This document shows, in pieces, positions 44,634 to 52,818 of a stretch of 64,000 nt of DNA. This DNA is from Pseudomonadota bacterium (GTDB lineage Bacteria > Pseudomonadota > Alphaproteobacteria > Rhodospirillales > Magnetospirillaceae). Location: positions 1-64,000 of the forward strand of contig JAJXWP010000025.1 in NCBI GenBank assembly GCA_021781575.1. Direction: 5' to 3'. Position 1 is the stretch's first letter, and each line of letters opens with the position of its first letter. The translations under genes and the position numbers were made by a program. The notes below the pieces were generated by a model. It saw only the letters and a program-made list of their open reading frames with translations, was not told the origin of the DNA and made no database searches.

Positions 44634-46862
44634 ATGCCCAAGCCCCCCAAGCACATTCCGCTTCCCACCCGCCAGCAGCTGCTCGAGTTCATTCGCGAAT
44701 CGCCGGGTCGCGTGGGCAAGCGCGAGCTTGCCCGCGCATTCAACATGACCGGAGAGAACCGCATTATTCTCCGGGAGATGATCAAGGATCTTGAGAAATC
44801 TGGCGAAATAGAGCGAGGCCGTGGAAGGCGCTTTGGCCGGCCCGGTGCTCTCCCCGAGGTAATGGTGGTGGAGATCAGCGGCGTCGACCCCGACGGCGAA
44901 CTTCTGGCCAAGCCCATTACCTGGGCCGAGGAGGGCCGCCCGCCCCGCATCTACATGGCGCCCGGCCGCCGCGGCGAAGCCCCTTTGGGAGTCGGCGACC
45001 GCGTGCTGGCGCGGATGCGCCGGTTGCGGGATGGCATCTACGAGGCACGGGCGGTTCGCCGCATCACCGCCGGGCCAGCCAAGGTTCTTGGCGTCTACCA
45101 ACTGGCCGCCGACGGCAGCGGGCGCCTGCATCCCACGGACCGACGCCAGAAGAGCGACTACACGGTGCTGCCGGCGGATGCGCTGGAAGCGTCGCCGGGC
45201 GAACTGGTCCTGGCCGAGGTCTTGCCGAGCCCCCGCCCCTTCGGTCTGCGGCCGGCCCGCATCGTCGAACGCCTGGGCAGCATGGCCAATCCCCGGTCCA
45301 TCAGCCTGGTGGCCATTCATACCCACGACATCCCCAGCGAGTTTCCCGACGAGGCCTTGGACCAGGCCGATGCCGCCGCCGCCGCTCCGATGGACAGCCG
45401 GACGGACCTTCGTTCTTTCCCCTTGGTCACCATCGACGGCGAGGATGCCCGCGACTTCGACGACGCCGTGTGGGCTGAGAGGGGTGAGGACGGCGGCTGG
45501 CACATCATGGTGGCCATCGCCGACGTGGCCTGGTATGTCCGCCCCGGCGATCCGCTCGACCGGGAAGCCTTCAAGCGTGGCAACTCGGTCTATTTTCCCG
45601 ACCGTGTGGTGCCCATGCTGCCGGAAGCGCTGTCCAACGGCTGGTGCTCGTTGAAGCCCGCCGAAGATCGTCCATGCCTGGCGGCCCATCTTTGGCTCGA
45701 CGCCGAAGGCAACAAGCTGCGCCACCGCTTCCTGCGCGGCATGATGCGCTCGGCGGCGCGCCTCACCTATGAGCAGGTGCAGCGGGCTATCGACGGCGAT
45801 CCCGATGACACCACCGGTCCGCTGCTCGAACCCGTCCTGAAGCCGCTGTACGGGGCATGGCGCGCCCTGTTCGCCGCCCGCCAGCGGCGGGGAGTCCTGG
45901 AACTCGACATTCCCGAGCGGAAGGTGGTGATCGGCGCCGACGGTCATATCGACAAGGTCGTGCCACGCGAACGCTACGACAGCCATCGGGTGATCGAGGA
46001 CTTCATGATCGCCGCCAATGTCGCCGCGGCCGAACAGATCGAGGCTATCAACCGCCCCTGCATGTACCGCGTGCACGATCTTCCCGCCCTCGACAAGCTG
46101 GAGGCGCTGCGCGACTTCCTGTCGACCGTCGGCCTGTCGCTGCCGAAAGGCCAGGTGCTACGACCCGCCGCCTTCAACCAGATCCTTGAGAAGGCCAAGG
46201 AGACCCCGGAGGTCCACCTGATCAACGAGGTGGTGCTGCGCAGCCAGGCCCAGGCCGTCTACAGCCCCGAGAACATCGGCCATTTCGGGTTGGGCTTGGT
46301 GCGCTATGCCCACTTCACCTCGCCCATCCGCCGCTATGCCGACCTTCTGGTCCACCGCGCGCTGATCGACGGGCTGCGCTTCGGCCAAGGCGCCCTGCCC
46401 CCCGATTCGGCCGACCGCTTCGCCGAGATCGGCGAGCATATCTCGACCACCGAGCGCCGCGCCGCCGCGGCCGAGCGCGATGCGCTGAACCGCTTCACCG
46501 CCGTGTTCCTGGCCGATCGTGTCGGCGCCCGCTTCGCCGGCCGGGTCAACGGCGTCACCCGTTTTGGTCTGTTCATCACCCTCGATGAAACCGGCGCCGA
46601 CGGACTGGTCCCCGTTTCCTCACTGCCGGCCGACTACTACGCCCATGACGAGGTCCGCCATTGCCTGGTCGGCAAGCGCATGGGCCTGGTGTTCAGCCTG
46701 GGCGATGCCGTGGAGGTGGAACTGGCGGAAGCCGATCCACTGACCGGCAGCCTGGTGTTCCATCTGCTGCAGGCCCCCGGCGCCGACGGAACGAAGCCGC
46801 TTCGCGCCGCCAGCGGGGTGCGTCCGGGACGTCCCAACCGACGGGAGCGGCGGCGCCGCTGA
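44634..46862 (+). CDS. rnr: ribonuclease R
   Basis: 742 residues. N-terminal winged helix, cold-shock domains, the RNB catalytic domain with TIDGEDARDFDDAVW (metal-binding Asp residues), YARFTSPIRRYADLLVHR-like AHFTSPIRRYADLL, and a C-terminal S1 domain (GRVNGVTRFGLFITLDETGA) ending in an Arg-rich tail. It degrades structured RNA 3' to 5'. ATG at 44634 follows AAAGGATAG by about 7 bases. The 115 bases after topA likely contain a promoter or leader. Confidence 0.96.
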   Translation: MPKPPKHIPLPTRQQLLEFIRESPGRVGKRELARAFNMTGENRIILREMIKDLEKSGEIERGRGRRFGRPGALPEVMVVEISGVDPDGELLAKPITWAEEGRPPRIYMAPGRRGEAPLGVGDRVLARMRRLRDGIYEARAVRRITAGPAKVLGVYQLAADGSGRLHPTDRRQKSDYTVLPADALEASPGELVLAEVLPSPRPFGLRPARIVERLGSMANPRSISLVAIHTHDIPSEFPDEALDQADAAAAAPMDSRTDLRSFPLVTIDGEDARDFDDAVWAERGEDGGWHIMVAIADVAWYVRPGDPLDREAFKRGNSVYFPDRVVPMLPEALSNGWCSLKPAEDRPCLAAHLWLDAEGNKLRHRFLRGMMRSAARLTYEQVQRAIDGDPDDTTGPLLEPVLKPLYGAWRALFAARQRRGVLELDIPERKVVIGADGHIDKVVPRERYDSHRVIEDFMIAANVAAAEQIEAINRPCMYRVHDLPALDKLEALRDFLSTVGLSLPKGQVLRPAAFNQILEKAKETPEVHLINEVVLRSQAQAVYSPENIGHFGLGLVRYAHFTSPIRRYADLLVHRALIDGLRFGQGALPPDSADRFAEIGEHISTTERRAAAAERDALNRFTAVFLADRVGARFAGRVNGVTRFGLFITLDETGADGLVPVSSLPADYYAHDEVRHCLVGKRMGLVFSLGDAVEVELAEADPLTGSLVFHLLQAPGADGTKPLRAASGVRPGRPNRRERRRR

Positions 46863-47010
46863 GTGCAATGCCGACGCCGCCCGGTGGGCCTGTCGTCGTA
46901 TCCTTTTGCACCGCAAGTCACCACCACTTCAGGGTTAGCCAAAATTTCTGTACCGAGAGGACGCTGCTTGGCCATAATCCGTCGCGGTACTTCTTTGGAC
47001 ATACCCCCAG

Positions 47011-48612
47011 GTGAGAGCGTTGACCACGAAGGCCCTATCCCGATGGATCGTTGCCGGCACCCTGTTGATCGCCGGCGCCTGTGCCCCCGTCAGCCAAGCT
47101 GCCGTCGGCCCAGCCAATCAATATTCAGCCAAAACGCCGGATCGGGTTCTGGCTTTCGGTTTCGAAATGATCGAGGAACGGTATCTGACCGATGTGAATA
47201 TCGGCAATGCCGCCTTCGAGGGCCTGAAGGGCCTGTCGGCCATCGATCCGGCTTTGAGTTTCGAACGCCCGAACCCGCACCAGGTGCTCCTGCGTTACCA
47301 GGACAAGCGCGTGGCGGCTTATCCCGCGCCCGAGGATACCGATTCCGATGGTTGGGCGGCGCTGATCATGGGCGTTGCCCACGACGCCGCCGCCGTCTCG
47401 CCGGCGTTGCGCAAGGCCGACGACGAAAAGATCTACCAAGCCGTTTTCGACGCCACTCTGGCCAAGCTTGACTTCTTCTCCCGCTATGCAAGCGCCGCGG
47501 TGGCGCGCGAACATCGGGCATTCCGCAACGGCTTCGGCGGCATCGGCGTGCGATACAAGGTGGAGCCACAGGATATCGTGCTGACCGAGGTCATGCCGAA
47601 GACCCCGGCGGCCGAAGCCAAGCTTGCCGTCGGCGACCATATTTCGGCGATCGATGGAACGCCGATCGCAGGATTTACCCAGAGCGACATTTCCAAGCGC
47701 TTGCGCGGGCCGATCTCCAGCAGCGTAGCGCTGACCGTCGAACACGCGGGCGACCGGCAGATGGCCACCGTCACCCTCCATCGCGGCCTGATCGTCCCGC
47801 CGACGGTCACGATGACAATGAAGGACGGTGTGGCCACTATCGCCATCGCCAGCTTCAATCAGGACACCGCCGCCAGTGTCTCGGACGACGTCAAGCAGGC
47901 CAAGGCCAGCCCGGACTTCAAAGGAGTCGTCCTTGATTTGCGCGGTAATCCGGGCGGTCTGCTGGACCAGGGGGTGGAAGTCGCCGGCCTGTTCATGAAC
48001 CATGGCCGCATCGTCTCGACCCGCGGCCGCCATCCGGCATCCCTGCAAGTGTACGATGCCGCCCCCGGTGCCATCGGCGGCAACATCCCGCTGGTCGTCA
48101 TGGTGGACGGCGGGTCGGCCTCCGCGGCGGAAATCGTCACTGCCGCCCTGCAGGATTCGGGCCGGGCTGTGGTCATCGGCACCAACAGCTATGGCAAGGG
48201 CACGGTCCAGACGGTCATCCGCATGCCAAATGACGGAGAAATGACGCTGACCTGGTCGCGGTTCTACTCTCCGAGCGGCTACGCCCTGCACGGGCTCGGC
48301 GTGCTACCGACCGTCTGCACGGCCGATACGCACGCCCAATCGGCCGCCCTTCTGGAGCCGATCCGTGATGGCCACTCCCATGTCGCCAGCGACATCGCCA
48401 CCTGGCGCGCCTCGACCCTCGATGAGGAGGCGCTACGCAAGCGGCTTCGCGCCGACTGCCCGGCCGAACGGCAGCCGCACCTCGCACTCGACGCCGATCT
48501 GGCCCGGCAGTTGATCCTCGACCACGGGCTCTACGCCCATGCCTTGAGCCTCACCGCTCCCGTTTCGACGGCATCGTCGGCTCCGGCCGGTCTCCCACTC
48601 AACCAACCGTGA
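47011..48612 (+). CDS. C-terminal processing peptidase (S41)
   Basis: 533 residues. A signal peptide (WIVAGTLLIAGACAP) may carry a weak lipobox. A PDZ domain follows (about 165-250, GIGVRYKVEPQDIVLTEVMP and GDHISAIDGTPIAGF), then an S41 protease domain with VVLDLRGNPGGLLDQ, the nucleophile Ser in VDGGSASAAEIV and Lys in YGKGTVQTV. CtpA-type proteases trim or degrade periplasmic proteins, some tied to envelope remodelling. The start is a GTG with a poor ribosome-binding site; a TTG 3 codons later, with AGGTGA before it, is an alternative. Confidence 0.92.
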   Translation: MRALTTKALSRWIVAGTLLIAGACAPVSQAAVGPANQYSAKTPDRVLAFGFEMIEERYLTDVNIGNAAFEGLKGLSAIDPALSFERPNPHQVLLRYQDKRVAAYPAPEDTDSDGWAALIMGVAHDAAAVSPALRKADDEKIYQAVFDATLAKLDFFSRYASAAVAREHRAFRNGFGGIGVRYKVEPQDIVLTEVMPKTPAAEAKLAVGDHISAIDGTPIAGFTQSDISKRLRGPISSSVALTVEHAGDRQMATVTLHRGLIVPPTVTMTMKDGVATIAIASFNQDTAASVSDDVKQAKASPDFKGVVLDLRGNPGGLLDQGVEVAGLFMNHGRIVSTRGRHPASLQVYDAAPGAIGGNIPLVVMVDGGSASAAEIVTAALQDSGRAVVIGTNSYGKGTVQTVIRMPNDGEMTLTWSRFYSPSGYALHGLGVLPTVCTADTHAQSAALLEPIRDGHSHVASDIATWRASTLDEEALRKRLRADCPAERQPHLALDADLARQLILDHGLYAHALSLTAPVSTASSAPAGLPLNQP

Positions 48613-48621
48613 CCAATTTAC

Positions 48622-48649
48622 TTGACACCAACGGCTCAGCCTGTATTTT
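48622..48649 (+). promoter_or_regulatory. sigma70-type promoter of rpmG
   Basis: TTGACA, a perfect -35 hexamer at 48622-48627, is followed after 16 bases by TATTTT at 48644-48649, about 41 bases before the rpmG ATG. This is one of the strongest housekeeping promoters in the window, as expected for a ribosomal protein gene. Confidence 0.75.
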
Positions 48650-48690
48650 GCGCCGCCTGGAGTCGTCACCAAGCATTCGGGATTTTCGTC

Positions 48691-48858
48691 ATGGCAAAGC
48701 CCGCCACCATTCTCATCAAGCTGCTCAGCACTGCTGGCACCGGCTTTTTTTACGTGGCCAAGAAGAACCCGCGTAAGACGACCGAGAAGCTGGAGTTCCG
48801 CAAATACGATCCGGTCGTGCGCAAGCACGTCCAGTTCAAGGAAGCGAAAATTAAATAG
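48691..48858 (+). CDS. rpmG: 50S ribosomal protein L33
   Basis: 55 residues. [40 protein letters not shown] and a basic end match L33. The zinc-binding Cys pairs found in some L33 proteins are absent, so it is the Cys-free form. The longer in-frame ORF from 48622 overlaps its own promoter and is rejected. Confidence 0.97.
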   Translation: MAKPATILIKLLSTAGTGFFYVAKKNPRKTTEKLEFRKYDPVVRKHVQFKEAKIK

Positions 48859-48881
48859 AATTCCCCTCGGTAGAATTCAAG

Positions 48882-48915
48882 AACGCCCGCACGATGTTGC
48901 GGGCGTTTTGCTTTC
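48882..48915. terminator. terminator between convergent rpmG and divK
   Basis: AACGCCCGCA and TGCGGGCGTT form a perfect 10-bp stem with a 6-base loop, followed on the plus strand by TTGCTTT. It lies 23 bases after rpmG and directly after the divK stop, so it can serve both convergent genes. Confidence 0.85.
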
Positions 48916-49281
48916 CTATCCCAGGAACTTGGCCACGGTTTGCAGGAAGCTGGTCACAGAGATCGGCTTGGCGATGTAACCGTCGCAACCACCCTGCCGA
49001 ATCTTATCCTCGTCGCCCTTCATGGCGAAGGCGGTGACGGCGATGACCGGGATGGATTTCAGTTCCTCATCCCCCTTCATCAGCCGGGTGATTTCCAGAC
49101 CCGATACCTCGGGCAACTGAATGTCCATGAGGACCAGGTCAGGGCGCCGTTCCCGCGCCAAGTCGAGAGCCTTGCGGCCGTCCCTAGTCTGAATGGTGCT
49201 GTATCCATGCGCCTGCAGCAGATCATTGAAGAGTTTCATGTTCAGATCGTTGTCTTCCACGATCATTATCATCTTCGCCAT
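48916..49281 (-). CDS. divK: DivK-like single-domain response regulator
   Basis: 121 residues, receiver domain only. [20 protein letters not shown], phosphoacceptor Asp in [25 protein letters not shown] and the conserved Lys in YIAKPISV match DivK of alphaproteobacteria, where DivK controls the cell-cycle phosphorelay through DivJ/PleC and CckA. The position near rpmG agrees with related genomes. A candidate promoter lies about 47 bases upstream. Confidence 0.92.
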   Translation of the reverse strand: MAKMIMIVEDNDLNMKLFNDLLQAHGYSTIQTRDGRKALDLARERRPDLVLMDIQLPEVSGLEITRLMKGDEELKSIPVIAVTAFAMKGDEDKIRQGGCDGYIAKPISVTSFLQTVAKFLG

Positions 49282-49327
49282 TGCCGCTTCCCTCGGGCGC
49301 TATTTCTTGACAACCTTATTGGCCGGG

Positions 49328-49356
49328 ATCATCCGCGTTTCCCCACCCCAAGTCAA
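49328..49356 (-). promoter_or_regulatory. candidate divK promoter
   Basis: On the minus strand TTGACT (49356-49351) and GATGAT (49333-49328) are separated by 17 bases, a good sigma70-type pair. The predicted start is near 49321, 40 bases before the ATG. It overlaps the last bases of the DUF423 gene. Confidence 0.5.
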
Positions 49357-49733
49357 ATACTGGGGTCGCGCAGCGCCGAGAGGGTCAGGGCCAGCCATCC
49401 CAGAATGAATGACACGCCACCGAACGGAACCACCGGCGTGACCGGCCAAGCCAGCAAAGCCATCACGTAAAGCCCGCCGGAAAACAGCAGAGTGCCGATT
49501 GTGAACAGGCAACCGGCAAGCCAGGCGAACCGACCGTGCGGCCGCTGCAGACGGGCGACGGCCAACAGGGCGAGCGCGTGGTACATCTGGTACCGGGAAG
49601 CCTTTTCCAGCCATTCCTGGACCACCGGAGTGCCTTCCAGGCCGTGCGCCGCGTAGGCGCCAAAGCCTACAGCGACGGCACCGCTGAGGCCGGCGACGGC
49701 AAGCCAGACGCGCTTCCAATCAATCGATGCCAT
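49353..49733 (-). CDS. DUF423 family small membrane protein
   Basis: 126 residues with four predicted membrane helices and the family pattern LSGAVAVGFGAYAAHGLEG, YQMYHALALLAVARL, and a C-terminal PFGGVSFILGWLAL. The function of this family (E. coli YgdD) is not established. It is followed closely by divK, but divK appears to have its own promoter. A perfect CRP-type palindrome lies 137 bases upstream. Confidence 0.92.
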   Translation of the reverse strand: MASIDWKRVWLAVAGLSGAVAVGFGAYAAHGLEGTPVVQEWLEKASRYQMYHALALLAVARLQRPHGRFAWLAGCLFTIGTLLFSGGLYVMALLAWPVTPVVPFGGVSFILGWLALTLSALRDPSI

Positions 49734-49869
49734 GCGACGGCGACCTCCGAAGAAAAAAGGGCCAGGACGAGCCTAGCCCAAGTTTCTCTTGAGGGAAAAA
49801 GATACGGGCGGCCCAACAAGGAGCGCACCGGTATCGGCCGGCGAGTCTACCTCCGATGCGCGATATGGC

Positions 49870-49885
49870 TGTGACGGCCGTCACA
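49870..49885. promoter_or_regulatory. perfect CRP-type palindrome
   Basis: TGTGACGGCCGTCACA is a complete 16-base palindrome equal to the CRP consensus TGTGA-N6-TCACA. It lies 7 bases beyond the stop of the CRP-like gene and about 137 bases upstream of the DUF423 start, on the same strand direction. The adjacent regulator has a CRP-type recognition helix. Confidence 0.75.
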
Positions 49886-49891
49886 GCCGGC

Positions 49892-50593
49892 TTAGCTTCC
49901 ACGCACATCTTCCACAAGAATTGCCAAGCGCGCGATGTCATGAACGACGAGCGCATTTTTCTGCCGCTCGACAATGCCGCTGCGCGCCAGGTCGTTCAGG
50001 ACCCGGGCAACGGTCTCGCGGGTCGTGCTGACCCGGCTGGCGATATCGGCGTGCAGCGGGATCGGGGTTATCGTCGCCTTGCGCCCATCGGCGGTGACGG
50101 CGACGGCCTGGCGCAGCAACTCGGCATGGACGCGGTTGTTGGCGCCCAACGTGCTGAGATCCATGATCCGCTCGTTGGATTGGCGGATCATCCGGGTCAA
50201 CCGCTTCATGATCTCGAGGCCGATCACCGGCTTTCGTCCCAGCAAGCCGAGAAACACCTCGCAGGGCATGGCAGCGGTGATCGCTTCCCCGCCGTGGGCC
50301 ATGACGAAAGCCGAGCGGGGGCTGCCGTCGAGGGCCGCCAGTTCGCCGAAATAGCCGCCGGCGGAAATATCATCGAGCGCCACTTCGCGGCCGGAAACGG
50401 AATAATTCACCACCCGGACGGTGCCTTCGATGATGAAATGGATGTCACGACTTTCGCTCTGGCCGTCGATGATGTGCTCGCCGGCAGCATGCCGACGGAA
50501 CCGCGACTGGCGCGCCAGTTCGTCCCGCTCAGCCTGGCTGAGGGAGGAAAATAGGGAAATACGGTCAAAATTGAAGCTCGCGTCGTGGGCCAT
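49892..50593 (-). CDS. CRP-family transcription regulator
   Basis: 233 residues. A cNMP-binding domain (about 12-125) has GGYFGELAALDGSPRSAFVM, where ELAxxDGxPRSA resembles the cAMP phosphate-binding cassette with the Arg-Ser pair. A C-terminal winged helix has IASRVSTTRETVARVLNDLA; its RE...R residues match the CRP recognition helix that reads TGTGA. This suggests a cAMP-responsive CRP homologue. ATG at 50593 has GAGGTG just upstream. Neighbours are DUF423 and purU on the same strand. Confidence 0.92.
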   Translation of the reverse strand: MAHDASFNFDRISLFSSLSQAERDELARQSRFRRHAAGEHIIDGQSESRDIHFIIEGTVRVVNYSVSGREVALDDISAGGYFGELAALDGSPRSAFVMAHGGEAITAAMPCEVFLGLLGRKPVIGLEIMKRLTRMIRQSNERIMDLSTLGANNRVHAELLRQAVAVTADGRKATITPIPLHADIASRVSTTRETVARVLNDLARSGIVERQKNALVVHDIARLAILVEDVRGS

Positions 50594-50681
50594 CGTCACC
50601 TCGATCGGCTTGATCCTAACCGTTATTCGCCTTCGATCCCACCGTCGACGCGAAAATGCCTGATCCGAGGCTCAAGCCCGC

Positions 50682-51542
50682 TTACTTGAACACAACGGTC
50701 TTCATGCCGTTGATCAGGACGCGATGCTCGATGTGATAGCGCACGGCCCGCGCCAACACCACATTTTCGATATCACGTCCCATCGCCACCAGATCGTCCG
50801 GGGCGTGGGTGTGATCGACCCGTTCCACCGCCTGGTCGATGATCGGCCCCTCGTCCAGGTCCGTGGTCACGTAATGGGCGGTGGCGCCGATCAGCTTCAC
50901 GCCCCGTTGATGCGCTTGGTGGTAAGGCTTCGCTCCCTTGAAGCTGGGAAGGAAGGAGTGATGAATATTGATGCACCGTCCGGACAGCAGGGCGCACAGC
51001 TGGGGGGTGAGAATCTGCATGTAGCGCGCCAACACCACCAGATCAGGGTCGATCTCGTCGAGCAGGGCCAGCAGGTCGCGCGGTTGGCGGGCCTTATCGA
51101 GCTTGTCGACGGCCAGGTGGTGGTAGCGAATGCCGTGCCACTCCACCAGGCTCCGCATATCGGTGTGATTGGAGATCACCGCCGGTATCTCGATGGGCAG
51201 CGACCCTGTCTGGTAGCGATGCAGCAGATCATTGAGGCAGTGGCCGAATTTCGATACCAGGATCACCACTCGCGGCCGCTTGGTGGCGTCATACATATGC
51301 CAGATCATCTGGAAGCGCTGGGCGATCAGCATGAAGCGCTTTTCGATCTCGGCCTTGGCCGGCGACAAGGCCCCCAGCGTGAAGACGATCCGCATGAAAA
51401 AGCGCTTGGAGAACGGATCGCCGTACTGCGCCGCCTCGGTGATGAAGGCGTCGTGCTCGCTCAGGAACCCCGATACCGCCGCGACGATGCCGACGGTGTC
51501 CGGGCAGGTAATGGTCAGGGTGATCGTCTGTCTGTCGGCCAT
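50682..51542 (-). CDS. purU: formyltetrahydrofolate deformylase
   Basis: 286 residues. N-terminal ACT domain (TLTITCPDTVGIVAAVSGFL), then a formyltransferase fold with INIHHSFLPSFKGAKPYHQA, GATAHYVTTDLDEGPIIDQ and NHTD motifs. PurU hydrolyses 10-formyl-THF to formate and THF, balancing one-carbon pools. Normal length. It is followed on the minus strand by the CRP-like gene after an 88-base gap. Confidence 0.96.
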   Translation of the reverse strand: MADRQTITLTITCPDTVGIVAAVSGFLSEHDAFITEAAQYGDPFSKRFFMRIVFTLGALSPAKAEIEKRFMLIAQRFQMIWHMYDATKRPRVVILVSKFGHCLNDLLHRYQTGSLPIEIPAVISNHTDMRSLVEWHGIRYHHLAVDKLDKARQPRDLLALLDEIDPDLVVLARYMQILTPQLCALLSGRCINIHHSFLPSFKGAKPYHQAHQRGVKLIGATAHYVTTDLDEGPIIDQAVERVDHTHAPDDLVAMGRDIENVVLARAVRYHIEHRVLINGMKTVVFK

Positions 51543-51698
51543 GCAAACCTCCGCAACGGCTCATCCAGTAGCCTACCGCGGCGACAGCGCCAAGCGATTT
51601 CGAGTCCGAGGCCGAGGTTCGCGCCGCTTGCATTTTTCGCCCGGATTGACGATGGTCGGCCACCCGATGGCAGACAGCGTTCAGGTCAGGAGGAACCG

Positions 51699-52037
51699 AT
51701 GAAGACTGTTTACTTTAAATCCGGTGACGCCGAGTGGAAATACGAATTAGATGACCAGGAGCACGAGCAGATCATCCGAAACATCATCGAAGATGGTACG
51801 GATTTTGACGAAATGCTCGACGATTCGCTGGAGATACTTCGTGACATCTCGGCGATGGATGACGAAGAACTTGATGAGGATGATCAGATAGACCAGACAA
51901 TTTCCGTCTCGTTCATCTGGCATTACTTTAACACCCTGCCGCCGGACAAAGGCCGCATCGAGGGCGACGTCGTCCTGGTCGAGGACGAGGACGGCTCGGG
52001 GGTGTCCGTCCTTGCGGCCAAGGACGTCATCGAATAG
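51699..52037 (+). CDS. small acidic hypothetical protein
   Basis: 112 residues, very acidic (about one third Asp/Glu) with a block DDEELDEDDQIDQT, no signal peptide and no membrane helix. The start is well supported by AGGAGGAACCG before ATG. It is read inside a much longer open frame that is otherwise antisense to purU. Base composition is lower in GC than its neighbours. No family recognised. It is followed directly by tandem repeats. Confidence 0.7.
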   Translation: MKTVYFKSGDAEWKYELDDQEHEQIIRNIIEDGTDFDEMLDDSLEILRDISAMDDEELDEDDQIDQTISVSFIWHYFNTLPPDKGRIEGDVVLVEDEDGSGVSVLAAKDVIE

Positions 52038-52038
52038 T

Positions 52039-52131
52039 GACACCCCAGGCGTCTTCGAGACGTGACACCTCGCAGGCGTCTTCGAGACGCAACACCTCGC
52101 AGGCGTCATCGAGAAGCGACGCCCATCGGGC
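52039..52131 (+). repeat. three to four imperfect 27-bp tandem repeats
   Basis: Right after the stop of the acidic protein gene, units of the form GACACCTCGCAGGCGTCTTC followed by GAGACG recur about every 27 bases; the first lacks two bases and the last is degenerate. Each holds a GCGTCTTCGAGACGC-type dyad, so the transcript could form a row of small hairpins. Coordinates may be off by one. Confidence 0.75.
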
Positions 52132-52248
52132 GTCCTCCCCTCGATGAGGCACTATGAAAGAACGCCGTCCCGCGAGATGCGGCGCCAGGCGCCGCCGTCC
52201 GCTGGGACGAGGCAACTCGGGGCGACATAGGGACGCTCATCCCGAACA

Positions 52249-52268
52249 GGCCGCCCTTGAGGGCGGCC
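52249..52268. terminator. hairpin after the HHE hemerythrin gene
   Basis: GGCCGCCC and GGGCGGCC form a perfect 8-bp stem with a TTGA loop, 18 bases after the stop of the minus-strand HHE gene. There is no T tract, so termination is only possible, not certain. Confidence 0.45.
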
Positions 52269-52286
52269 GTATCGAAGGGTGATCGA

Positions 52287-52802
52287 TCATGCGCCGGCTG
52301 CGAGGAGCCGGTACCGACCGGCCAGGTCGCTGTCGGTGTCCGCATCGACCAGCGCCGAGATGGCGGCGAGCAAACCCATTTCCTCTTTCTGGATGTGGAA
52401 GATCTCCCGCTCGCACAGCTCCCTGCCCCGCTCATGGAAGTCCACCCATTCGTCGGCGCTGAAGCCTTTGCCGGCCAGAGCGGCGGCCGCCTCTTCGGCC
52501 AATTCCAGGGCCAGCGGCCGAATGACGCCGTGCTCCTCGGTCAGCATGAAAACGATCCCGACCTCGCCTTGCTCGGAAAGAATGGTGAACAACTCATTCT
52601 CTTCGAAGCCGAAATGCCGCTCCACCTCTTTCGCCACGTCGCCCAGGACATCGCCCAGCACCTTGCGCGCCTCGGGCTTCGACAGGTCGGGCGGCCGCTT
52701 CGCCGACTGGCTGGCAAGGTACTCTTCCAGGCGCTGCAGCGAGCGGATCGTCTGAAGATGCTCCTCGTGCAGAAGAGTGCCAATTTGCGTCTGACCGAAC
52801 AT
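52287..52802 (-). CDS. HHE-type hemerythrin protein
   Basis: 171 residues, helical. LLHEEHLQTIRSLQRLEEYL, EVERHFGFEENELFTIL, LTEEHGVIRPLALEL and HIQKEEMGLLAAI supply the His/Glu ligands of the hemerythrin HHE domain. Such proteins occur in NO or Fe-S repair settings (for example RIC/YtfE). The ATG at 52802 follows GGAGAATGCAC; another ATG lies two codons earlier. It is 16 bases downstream of the membrane protein gene and is the last gene of the three-gene unit. Confidence 0.88.
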   Translation of the reverse strand: MFGQTQIGTLLHEEHLQTIRSLQRLEEYLASQSAKRPPDLSKPEARKVLGDVLGDVAKEVERHFGFEENELFTILSEQGEVGIVFMLTEEHGVIRPLALELAEEAAAALAGKGFSADEWVDFHERGRELCEREIFHIQKEEMGLLAAISALVDADTDSDLAGRYRLLAAGA

Positions 52803-52818
52803 GTGCATTCTCCAAATG

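Noticed and set aside
50724-51698. N-terminal part of the plus-strand open frame ending at 52037
   Set aside because: It is antisense to purU. Only the last 112 codons have a strong ribosome-binding site and non-shadow composition.
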